The position numbers were made by a program, and so were the translations under genes. A stretch of 64,000 nucleotides of DNA from VXNE01 sp963668365 (lineage in GTDB: Bacteria; Pseudomonadota; Gammaproteobacteria; Pseudomonadales; Azotimanducaceae). The stretch covers positions 1,674,001 through 1,738,000 of the forward strand of contig OY764266.1 of NCBI GenBank assembly GCA_963668365.1. Reading direction: 5' to 3'. Shown piece after piece: positions 1 through 7,811 of the stretch. Below the pieces are notes generated by a model. That model ran no database searches, had not been told where the DNA came from, and worked only from the letters and a program-made list of their open reading frames with translations. The first letter of the stretch is position 1. The number at the start of each line of letters is the position of its first letter.

Positions 1-316
1 AGATTGAGTTCGAGATGGACGGCGCCGACCAGGTAGAGGAGCATCTTGGCGTCGGCCCTGCCGCCGAACATCTGGGATCGGCGCGCCGACCCAGGTAGAG
101 GTCTTGCAGCAGGGCTTGCCCCTTTCCCGGTGCCGACAATGCGACAGCGGCGGCAATCGCCAGGCCCGGCACGAAAGCGCCCGCGACGCCGGACCAGCGA
201 TGCTGCCAGAGCCAGTCCCGCGGCATCGCGCCGCTGAAGCCGGCGGCGAGCCAGAGGCCGATGCTGACGGCGAACACAAGCGGACCGTTCAGGCGGTACA
301 GTTTTGGAATCGATTG
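1..316 (-). pseudogene. ERG4/ERG24-type sterol reductase remnant
   Basis: Translating the minus strand gives a membrane-protein-like stretch containing YRLNG, then LYLGRRADP, then DAKMLLYLVGAV. These resemble conserved segments of the C-14/C-24 sterol reductase (ERG4/ERG24) family, integral membrane NADPH-dependent reductases. The two halves lie in different frames: around 74-76 a CCC run looks one base short, because restoring one C joins ADPQ to MFGGRADAK. Upstream the frame is closed by TAA at 317-319 just before YRLNG, so the N-terminus is missing, and the 3' part runs off the window. It is therefore a truncated, frameshifted fragment. The family call rests on motif recall only. Confidence 0.5.
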
Positions 317-1248
317 TTAGCGTCGGAGTACTGGATTACATTCTCCATGTGCCAGTATTGATCCCATTGAGCAACGCGCCGGCGGTTGTATGTCATGCTG
401 GCTCGGGTTCGAATCCGGCCCATTCAGACGGTCCCCGGAATGCGTGCCAGGCGGGTCTCGACGCCATCGCCCGCGGTAACGGCGCGCTGGACGCCGCCAT
501 CGCGGCGACGCAGTGTCTCGAAGACGACGTACGCTTTAACGCCGGAACCGGCTCGAACCTCCGCCTGGACGGGACCATCCAGATGGATGCGTCATGCATG
601 ACGAGCGGCGGGAACTTTGCCGCAGTGGCTGCCATCGAGCGGGTCAGGAACCCCGTCGCTGTCGCCGAACGCCTGCTTGGGACCCCTCAAATAGTGCTTG
701 TGGCGGACGGTGCCACTGCATTTGCCCGTCGCTGCGGCTTTGCCGACCATGATCCGGTGACACCGGCAGCGCAGTCGCGGCTCCGGAAAGTACTGGCCGT
801 TACCGGTGCGCTTGGGGAATGGTCGAGGTCCGAGCTGGAACGGGCCTGGAACTACGATACGCCGTTACGCGAGGCCCTGGGCTGTGACACGGTAGGCAGT
901 GTCGCATGGGATGGTAAGGGATTTGCGTGCGGCCTCAGCACCGGGGGCACAACGACGGTTCTGCGCGGGCGTGTGGGTGATGTCCCCTTGCCCGGTTGCG
1001 GCTTGTTTGCCGGTGTACACGGCGCCATCGCCGCGACGGGCGACGGCGAATACATCGCCAGATCTCTGCTGGCCTATCGGGCCTACGCCGAGCTTGAGCG
1101 GGGGCGAAGCCCGGAGCAGGTTGTGGAATGGGCTCTCGACGAACTCGCCGAAGGCGTGGACATTGGAGTCATCGTCATGAATCAGACCGGCTTCGCGGGA
1201 GGCGCCAGGCGAGGCATGGCCTGGCACGGCCAGTGCGGCCGTGCATAA
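304..1248 (+). CDS. Isoaspartyl peptidase / plant-type L-asparaginase (Ntn hydrolase)
   Basis: This 314-residue protein has the layout of plant-type asparaginases/isoaspartyl aminopeptidases: an N-terminal VVCHAGSGS strand, the NAGTGSNLRLDG block (about 79-90), then the autocleavage site GCDTVGSVA with Thr196 as predicted nucleophile, followed by GLSTGGTT. Such enzymes self-cleave into alpha and beta subunits and hydrolyse asparagine or beta-aspartyl dipeptides in the cytoplasm. The start is uncertain. TTG at 304 opens the frame and GTG at 349 would also keep the whole domain; neither has a convincing ribosome site. The last 20 residues are unlike the family and may be a replaced tail. It stands alone, next to a sterol-reductase remnant. 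Confidence 0.85.
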   Translation: MESIVSVGVLDYILHVPVLIPLSNAPAVVCHAGSGSNPAHSDGPRNACQAGLDAIARGNGALDAAIAATQCLEDDVRFNAGTGSNLRLDGTIQMDASCMTSGGNFAAVAAIERVRNPVAVAERLLGTPQIVLVADGATAFARRCGFADHDPVTPAAQSRLRKVLAVTGALGEWSRSELERAWNYDTPLREALGCDTVGSVAWDGKGFACGLSTGGTTTVLRGRVGDVPLPGCGLFAGVHGAIAATGDGEYIARSLLAYRAYAELERGRSPEQVVEWALDELAEGVDIGVIVMNQTGFAGGARRGMAWHGQCGRA

Positions 1249-1411
1249 ACCTGTGTTGCAGGTATCCATGGATAGAGTTACGGTGAATGCGTGCGCCCCA
1301 GAGCGCACCCGATCCGCGGGTAGGGCCATGCCCATCTGGTTGTAGAGATACGACACGATCCTCTTTTCTGTCCAAGGTGCGGATATTGGGCTTGATGAAA
1401 GGAGGTCATTC

Positions 1412-2530
1412 ATGACTACCCGATATCCAGGTTCGAACCTGGAGAACCTCAAGAAGCAGGCAAAGTCACTGCTGAAGTCTGTCCGGGACAACGACCGGGC
1501 CGCGCTCGAGCGCGTCGCGCCGTACGTCAAGGACAGAGCGAACTTCAAACTCAATGATGCCCAACTCGTCATTGCGCGCGAACTCGGCTACGCGAGTTGG
1601 GCCAGGCTCAAGACGTTCCTCGTGGAATCCGTTGGCGCATTCGTCGCCGCGGCCAACAACGGCGACATCGACGTCGCAAGAGCGATGCTGGCCCGAGAGC
1701 CACACCTGGCCCAGGCGCCAAGGGCGCTTTTTCGTGCAGCCGCAATGGGCAAGATCGACATGGTTCGCCTGCTCGTCGAGCATGGCGCCGATGTAAACGC
1801 CGCGACGGCAGAAGACATTTCCTACGTCGGCACTCCGCTGCTCGCGACGACCGAAATGCTGAACGAAGCGCCGGACACGGTCGCGCTGCTGCTTGAACTC
1901 GGCGCCGACCCCAATCTCGAAGCGGGCGGTGAGACGCCGCTTCGTATGGCCATGGGGACATATGCGCGCAAGCCCGACAAGCATGCGGTCATCGAGTTGC
2001 TGCTCGACGCCGGCGCGACGCACGATCAGCCCGAGGCGGTCATGGCGATCCAGCGCGGCCGTATCGATCTGCTGACGGCGCTGCTCGATGCGGACCCGCA
2101 GCTCGTGCATCGGCGCTTCGAAGAGGTCGACTGCCTGTGGCTCCCGTTCAACCGTCCCGGGCCAACACTGCTGCACATCGCCGCGGATTACAATGAGGTC
2201 GAGATGGGGCGACTGCTGTTGTCACGCGGCGCTGATATCAACGCACGCGCCGGGGGCAGCCACGGCCAGAGCCCGATCTTTCACACCGTCGCATCCTGGT
2301 CGGCAATCTCGCCGGGTGGCCACTGCTTGCCGTTTCTCGAACTGTTGCTGGCGCACGGTGCGGACCTGGCGCTGCGCGCCAGCGTGCAGTTCGAGACCCT
2401 GGGCGCATCCAACTGCGAGGGACAAGTGCGCGACGTCACACCGCTCGAATTCGCCCTGGCATTCGCCGATGGACCGGAATGGCGAAACAGCCAGCCAGCA
2501 GTTGTGCTGCTTCAACAGCAGGAGGTATAG
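1412..2530 (+). CDS. Ankyrin-repeat protein
   Basis: A 372-residue protein preceded by an excellent Shine-Dalgarno (AAAGGAGGT) seven bases before ATG 1412. The first 75 residues are a charged helical region (LKKQAKSLLKSVRDNDRAAL, then ELGYASWARLK) commonly found in front of bacterial ankyrin arrays. From about residue 80 to 350 there are ankyrin-type units (for example DMVRLLVEHGADVN, DTVALLLELGADPN, EMGRLLLSRGADINA). No signal peptide or membrane segment is visible, so it is probably cytoplasmic and mediates protein binding. The partner cannot be inferred from context. Confidence 0.85.
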   Translation: MTTRYPGSNLENLKKQAKSLLKSVRDNDRAALERVAPYVKDRANFKLNDAQLVIARELGYASWARLKTFLVESVGAFVAAANNGDIDVARAMLAREPHLAQAPRALFRAAAMGKIDMVRLLVEHGADVNAATAEDISYVGTPLLATTEMLNEAPDTVALLLELGADPNLEAGGETPLRMAMGTYARKPDKHAVIELLLDAGATHDQPEAVMAIQRGRIDLLTALLDADPQLVHRRFEEVDCLWLPFNRPGPTLLHIAADYNEVEMGRLLLSRGADINARAGGSHGQSPIFHTVASWSAISPGGHCLPFLELLLAHGADLALRASVQFETLGASNCEGQVRDVTPLEFALAFADGPEWRNSQPAVVLLQQQEV

Positions 2531-2579
2531 AAGGACCAATGGCAAGAGAAGAATGGCAAGAATGGCAAGTGAGTGAGTG

Positions 2580-2607
2580 TTGACAAGCCGTGAGCGGCCC
2601 CTATACT
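2580..2607 (+). promoter_or_regulatory. Near-consensus sigma70 promoter for structured RNA
   Basis: TTGACA (2580-2585) and TATACT (2602-2607) are separated by 16 bases, and a GC-rich start region follows. No open reading frame of convincing length follows before the terminator at 2828-2860, so the promoter appears to drive a non-coding RNA. Confidence 0.75.
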
Positions 2608-2613
2608 CGCGCG

Positions 2614-2862
2614 CCTCCCATCGGGACAAGCGGATTTTGGGGAACGTGAATTCATTGATTCTGGCAACAGCAAAGCGTCCTCTCGGCGCCCATTTGCCGA
2701 GTGCGTCGCTACCGTCGCAGTCCATCGACTGCGGCGGTGCGCGTGCGTGCGAGGACGAAACCACGGTGCGTTGACTTTCCTTGAAGTAGTTCCTGGAAGG
2801 CGGCGCTTTCGACCTTCCAGGGAAGAGAGCCCTGGTCGGTTATCGAACAGGGCTTTTTTTAT
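2614..2862 (+). ncRNA. Candidate structured non-coding RNA, class unknown
   Basis: A transcript of roughly 250 nt is predicted between a near-consensus promoter and an intrinsic terminator. It contains successive hairpins: CTCGGC/GCCGAG (2682-2687 with 2696-2701), a 12-bp stem with a four-base loop (2711-2722 with 2727-2738, one G-T pair), a 9-bp stem (2792-2800 with 2813-2821), then the terminator stem. I looked for hallmarks of RNase P RNA, tmRNA, SRP RNA and 6S RNA and did not see them. A trans-acting regulatory RNA is possible. The start position is inferred from the -10 box. Confidence 0.55.
2828..2860 (+). terminator. Intrinsic terminator
   Basis: AGCCCTG (2828-2834) pairs with CAGGGCT (2848-2854) around a 13-base loop and is followed by a run of seven T. 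It ends the candidate RNA and separates it from the tRNA-like gene. Confidence 0.8.
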
Positions 2863-3051
2863 GGCTTGACGAAACATCTGGATCGCGCCGCGCCGGGTTT
2901 CCGGTGCGGCGAGGGCCGAGGCGAATGCCTCGTCCGACCTGGGGTTGGGCGGCGTGCGGCGTTCTGATGGCGCGGGTTCTCGAATCCCGCCCGGCGCACT
3001 CACGCTACCCATCGCACGGTGTGTACCGAGCGGTCTGTGCGCACCCAACCT

Positions 3052-3124
3052 GTGGAATTGGCTCAATAGGTAGAGCACCGGTTTTGGGAACTGGGCGTTG
3101 CCGGTTCGATTCCGGCATTCCAAT
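3052..3124 (+). tRNA. tRNA-Pro(TGG)-like cloverleaf
   Basis: The stretch folds as a cloverleaf: acceptor 3052-3058 with 3117-3123 (six pairs, end pair G-A mismatched), D arm GCTC/GAGC, anticodon stem CCGGT/ACTGG with the seven-base loop TTTGGGA, five-base variable region, and T arm GCCGG-TTCGATT-CCGGC. The anticodon reads TGG (proline). Oddities are the mismatched 1:72 pair, a T at the discriminator position and no encoded CCA; typical bacterial tRNA-Pro starts with C1-G72. It may be a divergent functional tRNA or a tRNA pseudogene. Confidence 0.5.
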
Positions 3125-3468
3125 TGTCGACTTCCTTCAAAGAGGTCACACGGCTGATAGCCGTGCATATCGCTGGTAACGGGCGTTATTCGTTACACGG
3201 GCGCCCGCTCCCGGTGCCTGCCCTTGAATGGCAGGCGCGGCAACGAGGGAGCCGACGGGTGGGCTGGCTTGGCTCCTGCCGAGCCAGCGGCAGTCGTATC
3301 CGGCGGATCGCCCGCGAGGCGTCGCTTGAACGCTTCATCCCTCTCGAGGGACTTGAGGCGAGAGAGCGTCGCCCGCGCGCGGTACGTCCGATGCGTCGGC
3401 ACCATCGGTCCGCGACGGTGTTGTGGGAGCGGGCGCATTTTTTTGGAGAGAGAAGAGGAGGGCAGGCC
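3125..3468. other. Long leader region before slipin gene
   Basis: No convincing gene lies here. Small inverted repeats are visible, including GCCTGCC/GGCAGGC near 3218-3238. The slipin frame is open upstream of its ATG, but that upstream translation is Arg-rich and unlike the family, so I read the region as untranslated leader. Confidence 0.4.
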
Positions 3469-4605
3469 ATGTTGTTTGTTCAGAAATTCATCGTGCTGAA
3501 GCACGAACGCGGACTCCTGTTCAAGGACGGAGACTTCATCCGTTTTCTTGAACCGGGTACGTACCGCTTTCGCGGGCTTCGCCGACGCTACAACGTAGAG
3601 CGTTTCGACCTGGCGGAGCCGATGTTCGCGCACCGGCTCGTCGACTACCTGGTCGAGGCCGAGCGCGCGGACATCGATCGGTTGTTCACGCTGGTCGAAA
3701 CGGATGCCAGCGAAGTGGCGGTCGTATACCAGAACGCGCGCATCGCCGAGGTCATCGGTCCGGCGGAGCGAAGGCTCTACTGGAAGGGTCCGGTGGAGAC
3801 GCGCGTGGACCGGTTCGACCTGGACGCGGGACTCGCACTTGACGCGAAGCTCGCCCGGGAACTCGCATCCTTGAGCCCTCTTCGAGGATTGGGCCAGTAC
3901 GGCGTTCATACGCGCGAGGTGCCGGACGGGCACGTCGGGCTGCTGTATGTCGACGGCAAGCTGACCGGTTCGCTGGAGCCGGGCGCGCACGCGTTCTGGA
4001 CATACGGACCCGCCGTGAAGGTCGAGGTCGTGGACCTGCGCGTGAAGACGCTGGACGTGCAGGGTCAGGAAATCCTGACCCGAGACAAGGTCAGCCTGCG
4101 CGTCAACCTGACGGCGACCTACCGGTTCGTGGACGCGGAAAAGGCCGTGCGCGCGGCGAAGGATCCGCTGGATCACCTGTACAAGGAGATCCAGTTCGGT
4201 CTGCGTGCCGCCGTCGGCACGCGCACGCTCGATGCGTTGCTGGAGGACAAGTCGGTGATCGACCGGATTGTCGCCGAGCGCGTCGGCGAACGCTTCGCCG
4301 AGATCGGCATCGCCGTCGAAAGCGTCGGCGTCAAGGACATCATTTTGCCGGGCGACATGAAAGACCTGCTCGGCAAGGTGGTGGAAGCCGAGAAAGCGGC
4401 GCAGGCCAACGTGATCCGACGTCGCGAGGAAACCAACGCGACGCGGTCGCTGCTCAACACGGCCAAGGTCATGGAGAACAACGCCGTGGCGCTGCGGCTG
4501 AAAGAGCTGGAGACGCTGGAAAAGGTCACCGAGAAGGTCGGCAACCTGTCGGTCTACGGCGGCCTGGACAGCGTGCTGAACGAACTGGTTCGCCTGAAGC
4601 AGTGA
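3469..4605 (+). CDS. Slipin / SPFH (stomatin-prohibitin) family protein
   Basis: ATG 3469 follows a purine-rich ribosome site (GAAGAGGAGGG) and gives 378 residues beginning MLFVQKFIVLKHERGLLFKD. The middle contains the SPFH core (VEVVDLRVKTLDVQGQEILT, then VSLRVNLTATYRFVD and the helix ending VGVKDIILPGDMK). An alanine/glutamate-rich coiled-coil tail (VVEAEKAAQANVIRRREETN) follows. SPFH proteins oligomerise on membranes and organise or protect membrane proteins. No obvious transmembrane segment is present; the N-terminus instead carries two related beta segments each containing a GLL(F/Y) motif. A strong terminator follows directly, so it is probably monocistronic. Confidence 0.85.
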   Translation: MLFVQKFIVLKHERGLLFKDGDFIRFLEPGTYRFRGLRRRYNVERFDLAEPMFAHRLVDYLVEAERADIDRLFTLVETDASEVAVVYQNARIAEVIGPAERRLYWKGPVETRVDRFDLDAGLALDAKLARELASLSPLRGLGQYGVHTREVPDGHVGLLYVDGKLTGSLEPGAHAFWTYGPAVKVEVVDLRVKTLDVQGQEILTRDKVSLRVNLTATYRFVDAEKAVRAAKDPLDHLYKEIQFGLRAAVGTRTLDALLEDKSVIDRIVAERVGERFAEIGIAVESVGVKDIILPGDMKDLLGKVVEAEKAAQANVIRRREETNATRSLLNTAKVMENNAVALRLKELETLEKVTEKVGNLSVYGGLDSVLNELVRLKQ

Positions 4606-4614
4606 GTTCACGCT

Positions 4615-4651
4615 GGGGGAGCGGGCGGATGCCGCCTGCTCCCCCTTTTTT
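4615..4651 (+). terminator. Strong intrinsic terminator after slipin
   Basis: A long GC-rich stem begins GGGGGAGCGGGCGG (4615-4628) and is completed by GCCTGCTCCCCC, followed by six T. It lies ten bases after the slipin stop codon. Confidence 0.9.
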
Positions 4652-4698
4652 CTGTTGACGGGCAATGACGAAAGTGACTCTGTTGACAGGAGCGGCCG

Positions 4699-4827
4699 GT
4701 GTCGCCGACTAGCAAGAAATACACGGAAGATCTCGATCCGGTCCGGTTCGGTTCGGTTCGGTTCGGTTCGGTTCGGGGCGATGCTCGACGGGAACGGACG
4801 GGAACGGGCTTCCTAACGCCATCGTGA
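4699..4827 (+). pseudogene. Truncated duplicate of the 5286 small gene
   Basis: From GTG 4699 (preceded by AGGAGCGG) the frame reads VSPTSKKYTEDLDPVRF, closely matching the start MPKPTRKKYIEDLDPVEF of the gene at 5286. It then enters a CGGTT tandem repeat (translated FGSVR units) and stops at TGA 4825. It is a 42-codon broken copy of the presumed antitoxin-like gene, apparently extended by repeat expansion. Confidence 0.7.
4744..4776 (+). repeat. CGGTT pentanucleotide tandem repeat
   Basis: Six perfect CGGTT units (4744-4773) followed by CGG. Three units equal 15 bases, so changes in copy number would usually shift the frame of the short coding remnant they interrupt. Confidence 0.9.
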
Positions 4828-4890
4828 CGCGGCACACTTGCGCCCGGCAAGTCTCAAGGTCACCGTTGGAGGATCCAACAAGGAGTACCC

Positions 4891-5256
4891 ATGCCCGACT
4901 ACGACGGCACGATCACCCTTTCCATCCCCGTGCAGGATCTCGATGCATCACTGGCATGGTTCTCCGACAAGCTGGGCTTCCAGGAAATGTTCAAGGTCGC
5001 CGAAGCTGGCTGGGCTGAGGTAAGCACACCCGCCGAGGGCGTCACCATCGGCCTCAACCAGGGCGCTGAGGGGACCGGCGGTGCGACGCCCGTGTTCGGG
5101 GTCGAAGACATCGACGCCGCGCGCGCCGAACTTGAGGCCAAAGGCGTGCAGTTCGAAGGCGAAACGATTGAGCTTCCCGGCATGGTCAAGCTGGCGACGT
5201 TCCTCGACCCGAACGGCAATCGCTACATGTTCGCCCAATCGCTGATGGACGGATAA
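4891..5256 (+). CDS. VOC (glyoxalase/bleomycin-resistance fold) protein
   Basis: A 121-residue single VOC-domain protein with ribosome site AAGGAG seven bases before ATG. It shows the typical pattern: SIPVQDLDASLAWFSDKLGF at the start, a central PVFGVEDIDAARAELEAKGV, and a terminal FLDPNGNRYMFAQ strand. VOC proteins bind a divalent metal through paired beta-alpha-beta-beta-beta units and include glyoxalases, dioxygenases and resistance proteins. Nothing in the sequence fixes the substrate. Confidence 0.85.
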   Translation: MPDYDGTITLSIPVQDLDASLAWFSDKLGFQEMFKVAEAGWAEVSTPAEGVTIGLNQGAEGTGGATPVFGVEDIDAARAELEAKGVQFEGETIELPGMVKLATFLDPNGNRYMFAQSLMDG

Positions 5257-5285
5257 GCCGCGACGCTCGGATTGGGGGACAGTCG

Positions 5286-5546
5286 ATGCCGAAGCCGACC
5301 AGGAAGAAGTACATCGAGGATCTTGATCCGGTCGAGTTCATGGCGGTCCTGGACGAGGGTGGCCGCAAATTCAACGAGGAATGCGACCGGTTGGGGATAT
5401 CGCGCGTGATCGAGATCGATGGCGAGACCGTGCTTTATCACCCCGACGGGTCGTACACGCCGATGCCGGACCCGGATGATCGAGAAGCCGTCCTGGCCCT
5501 GTTCCGGCAGTACAAGGTCTCGCTGGATGGCGTTCGATACCACTGA
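5286..5546 (+). CDS. Small acidic protein upstream of zeta-like kinase
   Basis: An 86-residue protein of unrecognised family (MPKPTRKKYIEDLDPVEF, then YHPDGSYTPMPDPDDREAV). It overlaps the following zeta-toxin-like frame by 20 bases, which suggests translational coupling and a role as antitoxin or partner. A truncated copy of its first 17 codons lies 590 bases upstream. It has no membrane segment. The antitoxin role is inferred from position only. Confidence 0.6.
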   Translation: MPKPTRKKYIEDLDPVEFMAVLDEGGRKFNEECDRLGISRVIEIDGETVLYHPDGSYTPMPDPDDREAVLALFRQYKVSLDGVRYH

Positions 5547-6234
5547 CCGGCCGCGCTTCACCCTGTTTGCGGGCCCGAACGGGTCGGGCAAGACCACGGC
5601 GTACCGCCGCTTTCTGGATGCGGGCTATGAGGCCGGCGAATACCTGAATGCGGACGATATCGCGAGACGGTTGGCGGCGACCTAGAGCCAGACCGCGGCG
5701 GAAGTGCGGGCTGGACGAGAAGTGATCCGGCGTACGCGATCCCTGATCGCGGCCCGAAAGCCGTTCGTGCGGGAAACCACGCTGTCGAGCCAGGAGATCC
5801 TTCGCAGCGTTTCCTCCGCGCGTGCGGCGGGCTTTCGTATCGTCGTGGTGTTCATCGGCATCCAGTCGACAAAGACAGCCAGGAGCCGAGTCACGTTTCG
5901 CGTCGCATCGGGAGGTCACGACATTTCGCGACAGGCCCAGGAAAAGCGGCTTCCCCGTTCGTTGGAAAACGCGCGCCGAGTCGCCGGCATCGCTGACGTT
6001 GTCTACTTCCTGGACAACTCGGGGCAGCAGCACAAACTGGTGGCGACCGTGTGCGAGGGCACGATCACTTTTCTGGATCATTCGCAGGCCGATTGGCTGG
6101 ATCGGGCGATAGCGGGTTTGCCACGAGCGCCGTCACTCGTCTCGCGGGACGAGGCCCTGAAACGGTTGCGCGAGGCGGAGAGATTGTCTGACAGCCTGCG
6201 CGTCAGGGAGGGCGAGACCACCTGCTCGGCTTGA
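5527..6234 (+). pseudogene. Zeta-toxin-like P-loop kinase, interrupted by in-frame TAG
   Basis: From ATG 5527 the frame encodes FTLFAGPNGSGKTT (Walker A at residues 16-24) and NADDIARRL, stops at TAG 5683-5685 (codon 53), and continues in the same frame with EVIRRTRSLIAARKPFVRET, GFRIVVVFIGI, GGHDI and a final VYFLDNSG segment. That order matches zeta-toxin/UDP-GlcNAc-kinase-like ATPases, so the gene is whole except for one amber codon. Restoring sense would give about 235 residues. A sequencing error or suppression cannot be excluded. It overlaps the small gene before it. Confidence 0.75.
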
Positions 6235-6377
6235 TCTCAAGGGGCGAGTGCGGATCGCCGCTCCACCTTTGCGTGGCCCTGGCTGGCAGCTCGGAATGAA
6301 CGTCTCCCGCTTTTTGCGGATTTCCTGCACTTTCCGGTTAATGTGCTCCCCTACCATTTGTTCGTCTGCAGCGAAAC

Positions 6378-7799
6378 GTGGAGTTGTCCGTGGGCGTGGA
6401 AGAGTCCGAGTCGCCTCCCTCAACCAAGAGCATGCGGGGTATTGGACTCAATCCGCGCTCCGTTTCACTGCGGTTCGTCGTCGTCGCCCTCCTCATAGGC
6501 GCGTCGATGATTCCGCTCGGGCTCGTGCGGTGCACTGTTCAAGATCGGGAGCTTTATCGCGACGAGGCGGTCGAGGACATTGCCCATTCCTGGGGCCAGG
6601 CGCAGCGCATCGTCGGTCCCATTTTGCTCATTCCTATCGCTGATGGCCCGAGCGAACGTCGCGAGGTCGGCAAGAAAGTGGTGTCTTCAGAGCGGGTAGA
6701 CATCCGCATCGTTGACGACAGCCGAAGCGAGCGTCGCGAGGAGTACGTCGCGGTGATGCCCGAGCACATGAATCTCCGAATTGAGACCGGTTACGAGATG
6801 CGTCGGCGAGGGATCTTCGGGGTTCCCGCATTCAGTCTGGCCATCGTTGCAGAGGGAGCGTTCGCGCCCCTCGATGTGGAAGAACTCCGCAACCGGAACG
6901 GTGATCTGCGCCTGGACCTCGCCTCGATCGGCATCGGCATATCCGATCCGCGCGGGATTCGCGATGCGACCCTCGTGTGGCGCGATGGCAAGGTGGACTT
7001 GACTGCCGCTTCAGGTGGAGGGCCAGTCAGGAGCGGCCTGAACGGTGAATTGGGGGATGCCGCGGTGCCTGGCGGTGACTTTTCCCTCTCGCTCGACATG
7101 CGGGGCACGAGTCGGTTCTCGGCGGTGCCGGTGGGTGACCGCTCGACGGTGGCAATGAAATCGACGTGGCCGCACCCAAGTTTCGATGGCCGCGTGCTGC
7201 CGGATAAGCACGACATCAGTGACGATGGTTTCACGGCCTCCTGGACCATGCGCGACCTGGCGCGCGGATTCCCCGGGGTGATGCGCGTTACGTCGATTAG
7301 CGGAGACTACTTCAAGGAGAAGGACGTGGGTTTCACCGTCTTCGAGCCCGTCGACCTGTACAGCAGCGTTGCCCGGAGCATCAAGTATGGTGTGCTGTTC
7401 GTGGTATTGACCCTGGTGAGCGTGCTCTGCCTCGAGTTGGCGACCGGCATTCGATTTCACTTCGTGCAGTACGGCGTGACGAGCGTTGCCCTGGTGATCT
7501 TTTTCCTGACGCTACTGGCGCTTGCGGAACACATCGGGTTTACGCTGGGCTATGTTGCGGCGGCCGTCTTGCTCACCGGCATGATCAGTTGGTATGCGTT
7601 TGGTTCGACGGGCAACCGACGGCTCGCACTTGCGGCGTTCGGCTCGCTCGCGGCCTTGTACGCCGTGCTCTACACGCTCCTGCGATTGGAGTCCTTTGCG
7701 CTCCTTGTCGGAGCAGCGGTGCTGCTTGCGGCCCTGGCGATGCTCATGCGCGTGACGCGCGGGCTGACGCCGACTGCCGAAGCAGAAGCGCCCGATTAA
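6378..7799 (+). CDS. creD: CreD-family inner-membrane protein
   Basis: A 473-residue protein with an N-terminal membrane anchor (VVVALLIGASMIPLGLVR), a long periplasmic region (ILLIPI, GIFGVPAF, FSAVPVGDRSTV) and several C-terminal transmembrane helices from about residue 335 on. This is the CreD architecture, an envelope-integrity protein described in the CreBC regulon and linked to beta-lactam tolerance. The start is GTG 6378 without a strong ribosome site; an ATG at 6432 would shorten it by 18 residues. No creB or creC neighbour is in the window. Confidence 0.85.
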   Translation: MELSVGVEESESPPSTKSMRGIGLNPRSVSLRFVVVALLIGASMIPLGLVRCTVQDRELYRDEAVEDIAHSWGQAQRIVGPILLIPIADGPSERREVGKKVVSSERVDIRIVDDSRSERREEYVAVMPEHMNLRIETGYEMRRRGIFGVPAFSLAIVAEGAFAPLDVEELRNRNGDLRLDLASIGIGISDPRGIRDATLVWRDGKVDLTAASGGGPVRSGLNGELGDAAVPGGDFSLSLDMRGTSRFSAVPVGDRSTVAMKSTWPHPSFDGRVLPDKHDISDDGFTASWTMRDLARGFPGVMRVTSISGDYFKEKDVGFTVFEPVDLYSSVARSIKYGVLFVVLTLVSVLCLELATGIRFHFVQYGVTSVALVIFFLTLLALAEHIGFTLGYVAAAVLLTGMISWYAFGSTGNRRLALAAFGSLAALYAVLYTLLRLESFALLVGAAVLLAALAMLMRVTRGLTPTAEAEAPD

Positions 7800-7811
7800 C
7801 GGATCGCCGTA

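Noticed and set aside
2975..2996. T-arm-like hairpin GCGGG-TTCTCGAAT-CCCGC upstream of the tRNA-like gene
   Set aside because: The loop is nine bases instead of seven and no matching D or anticodon arms could be placed upstream, so I do not call a second tRNA.
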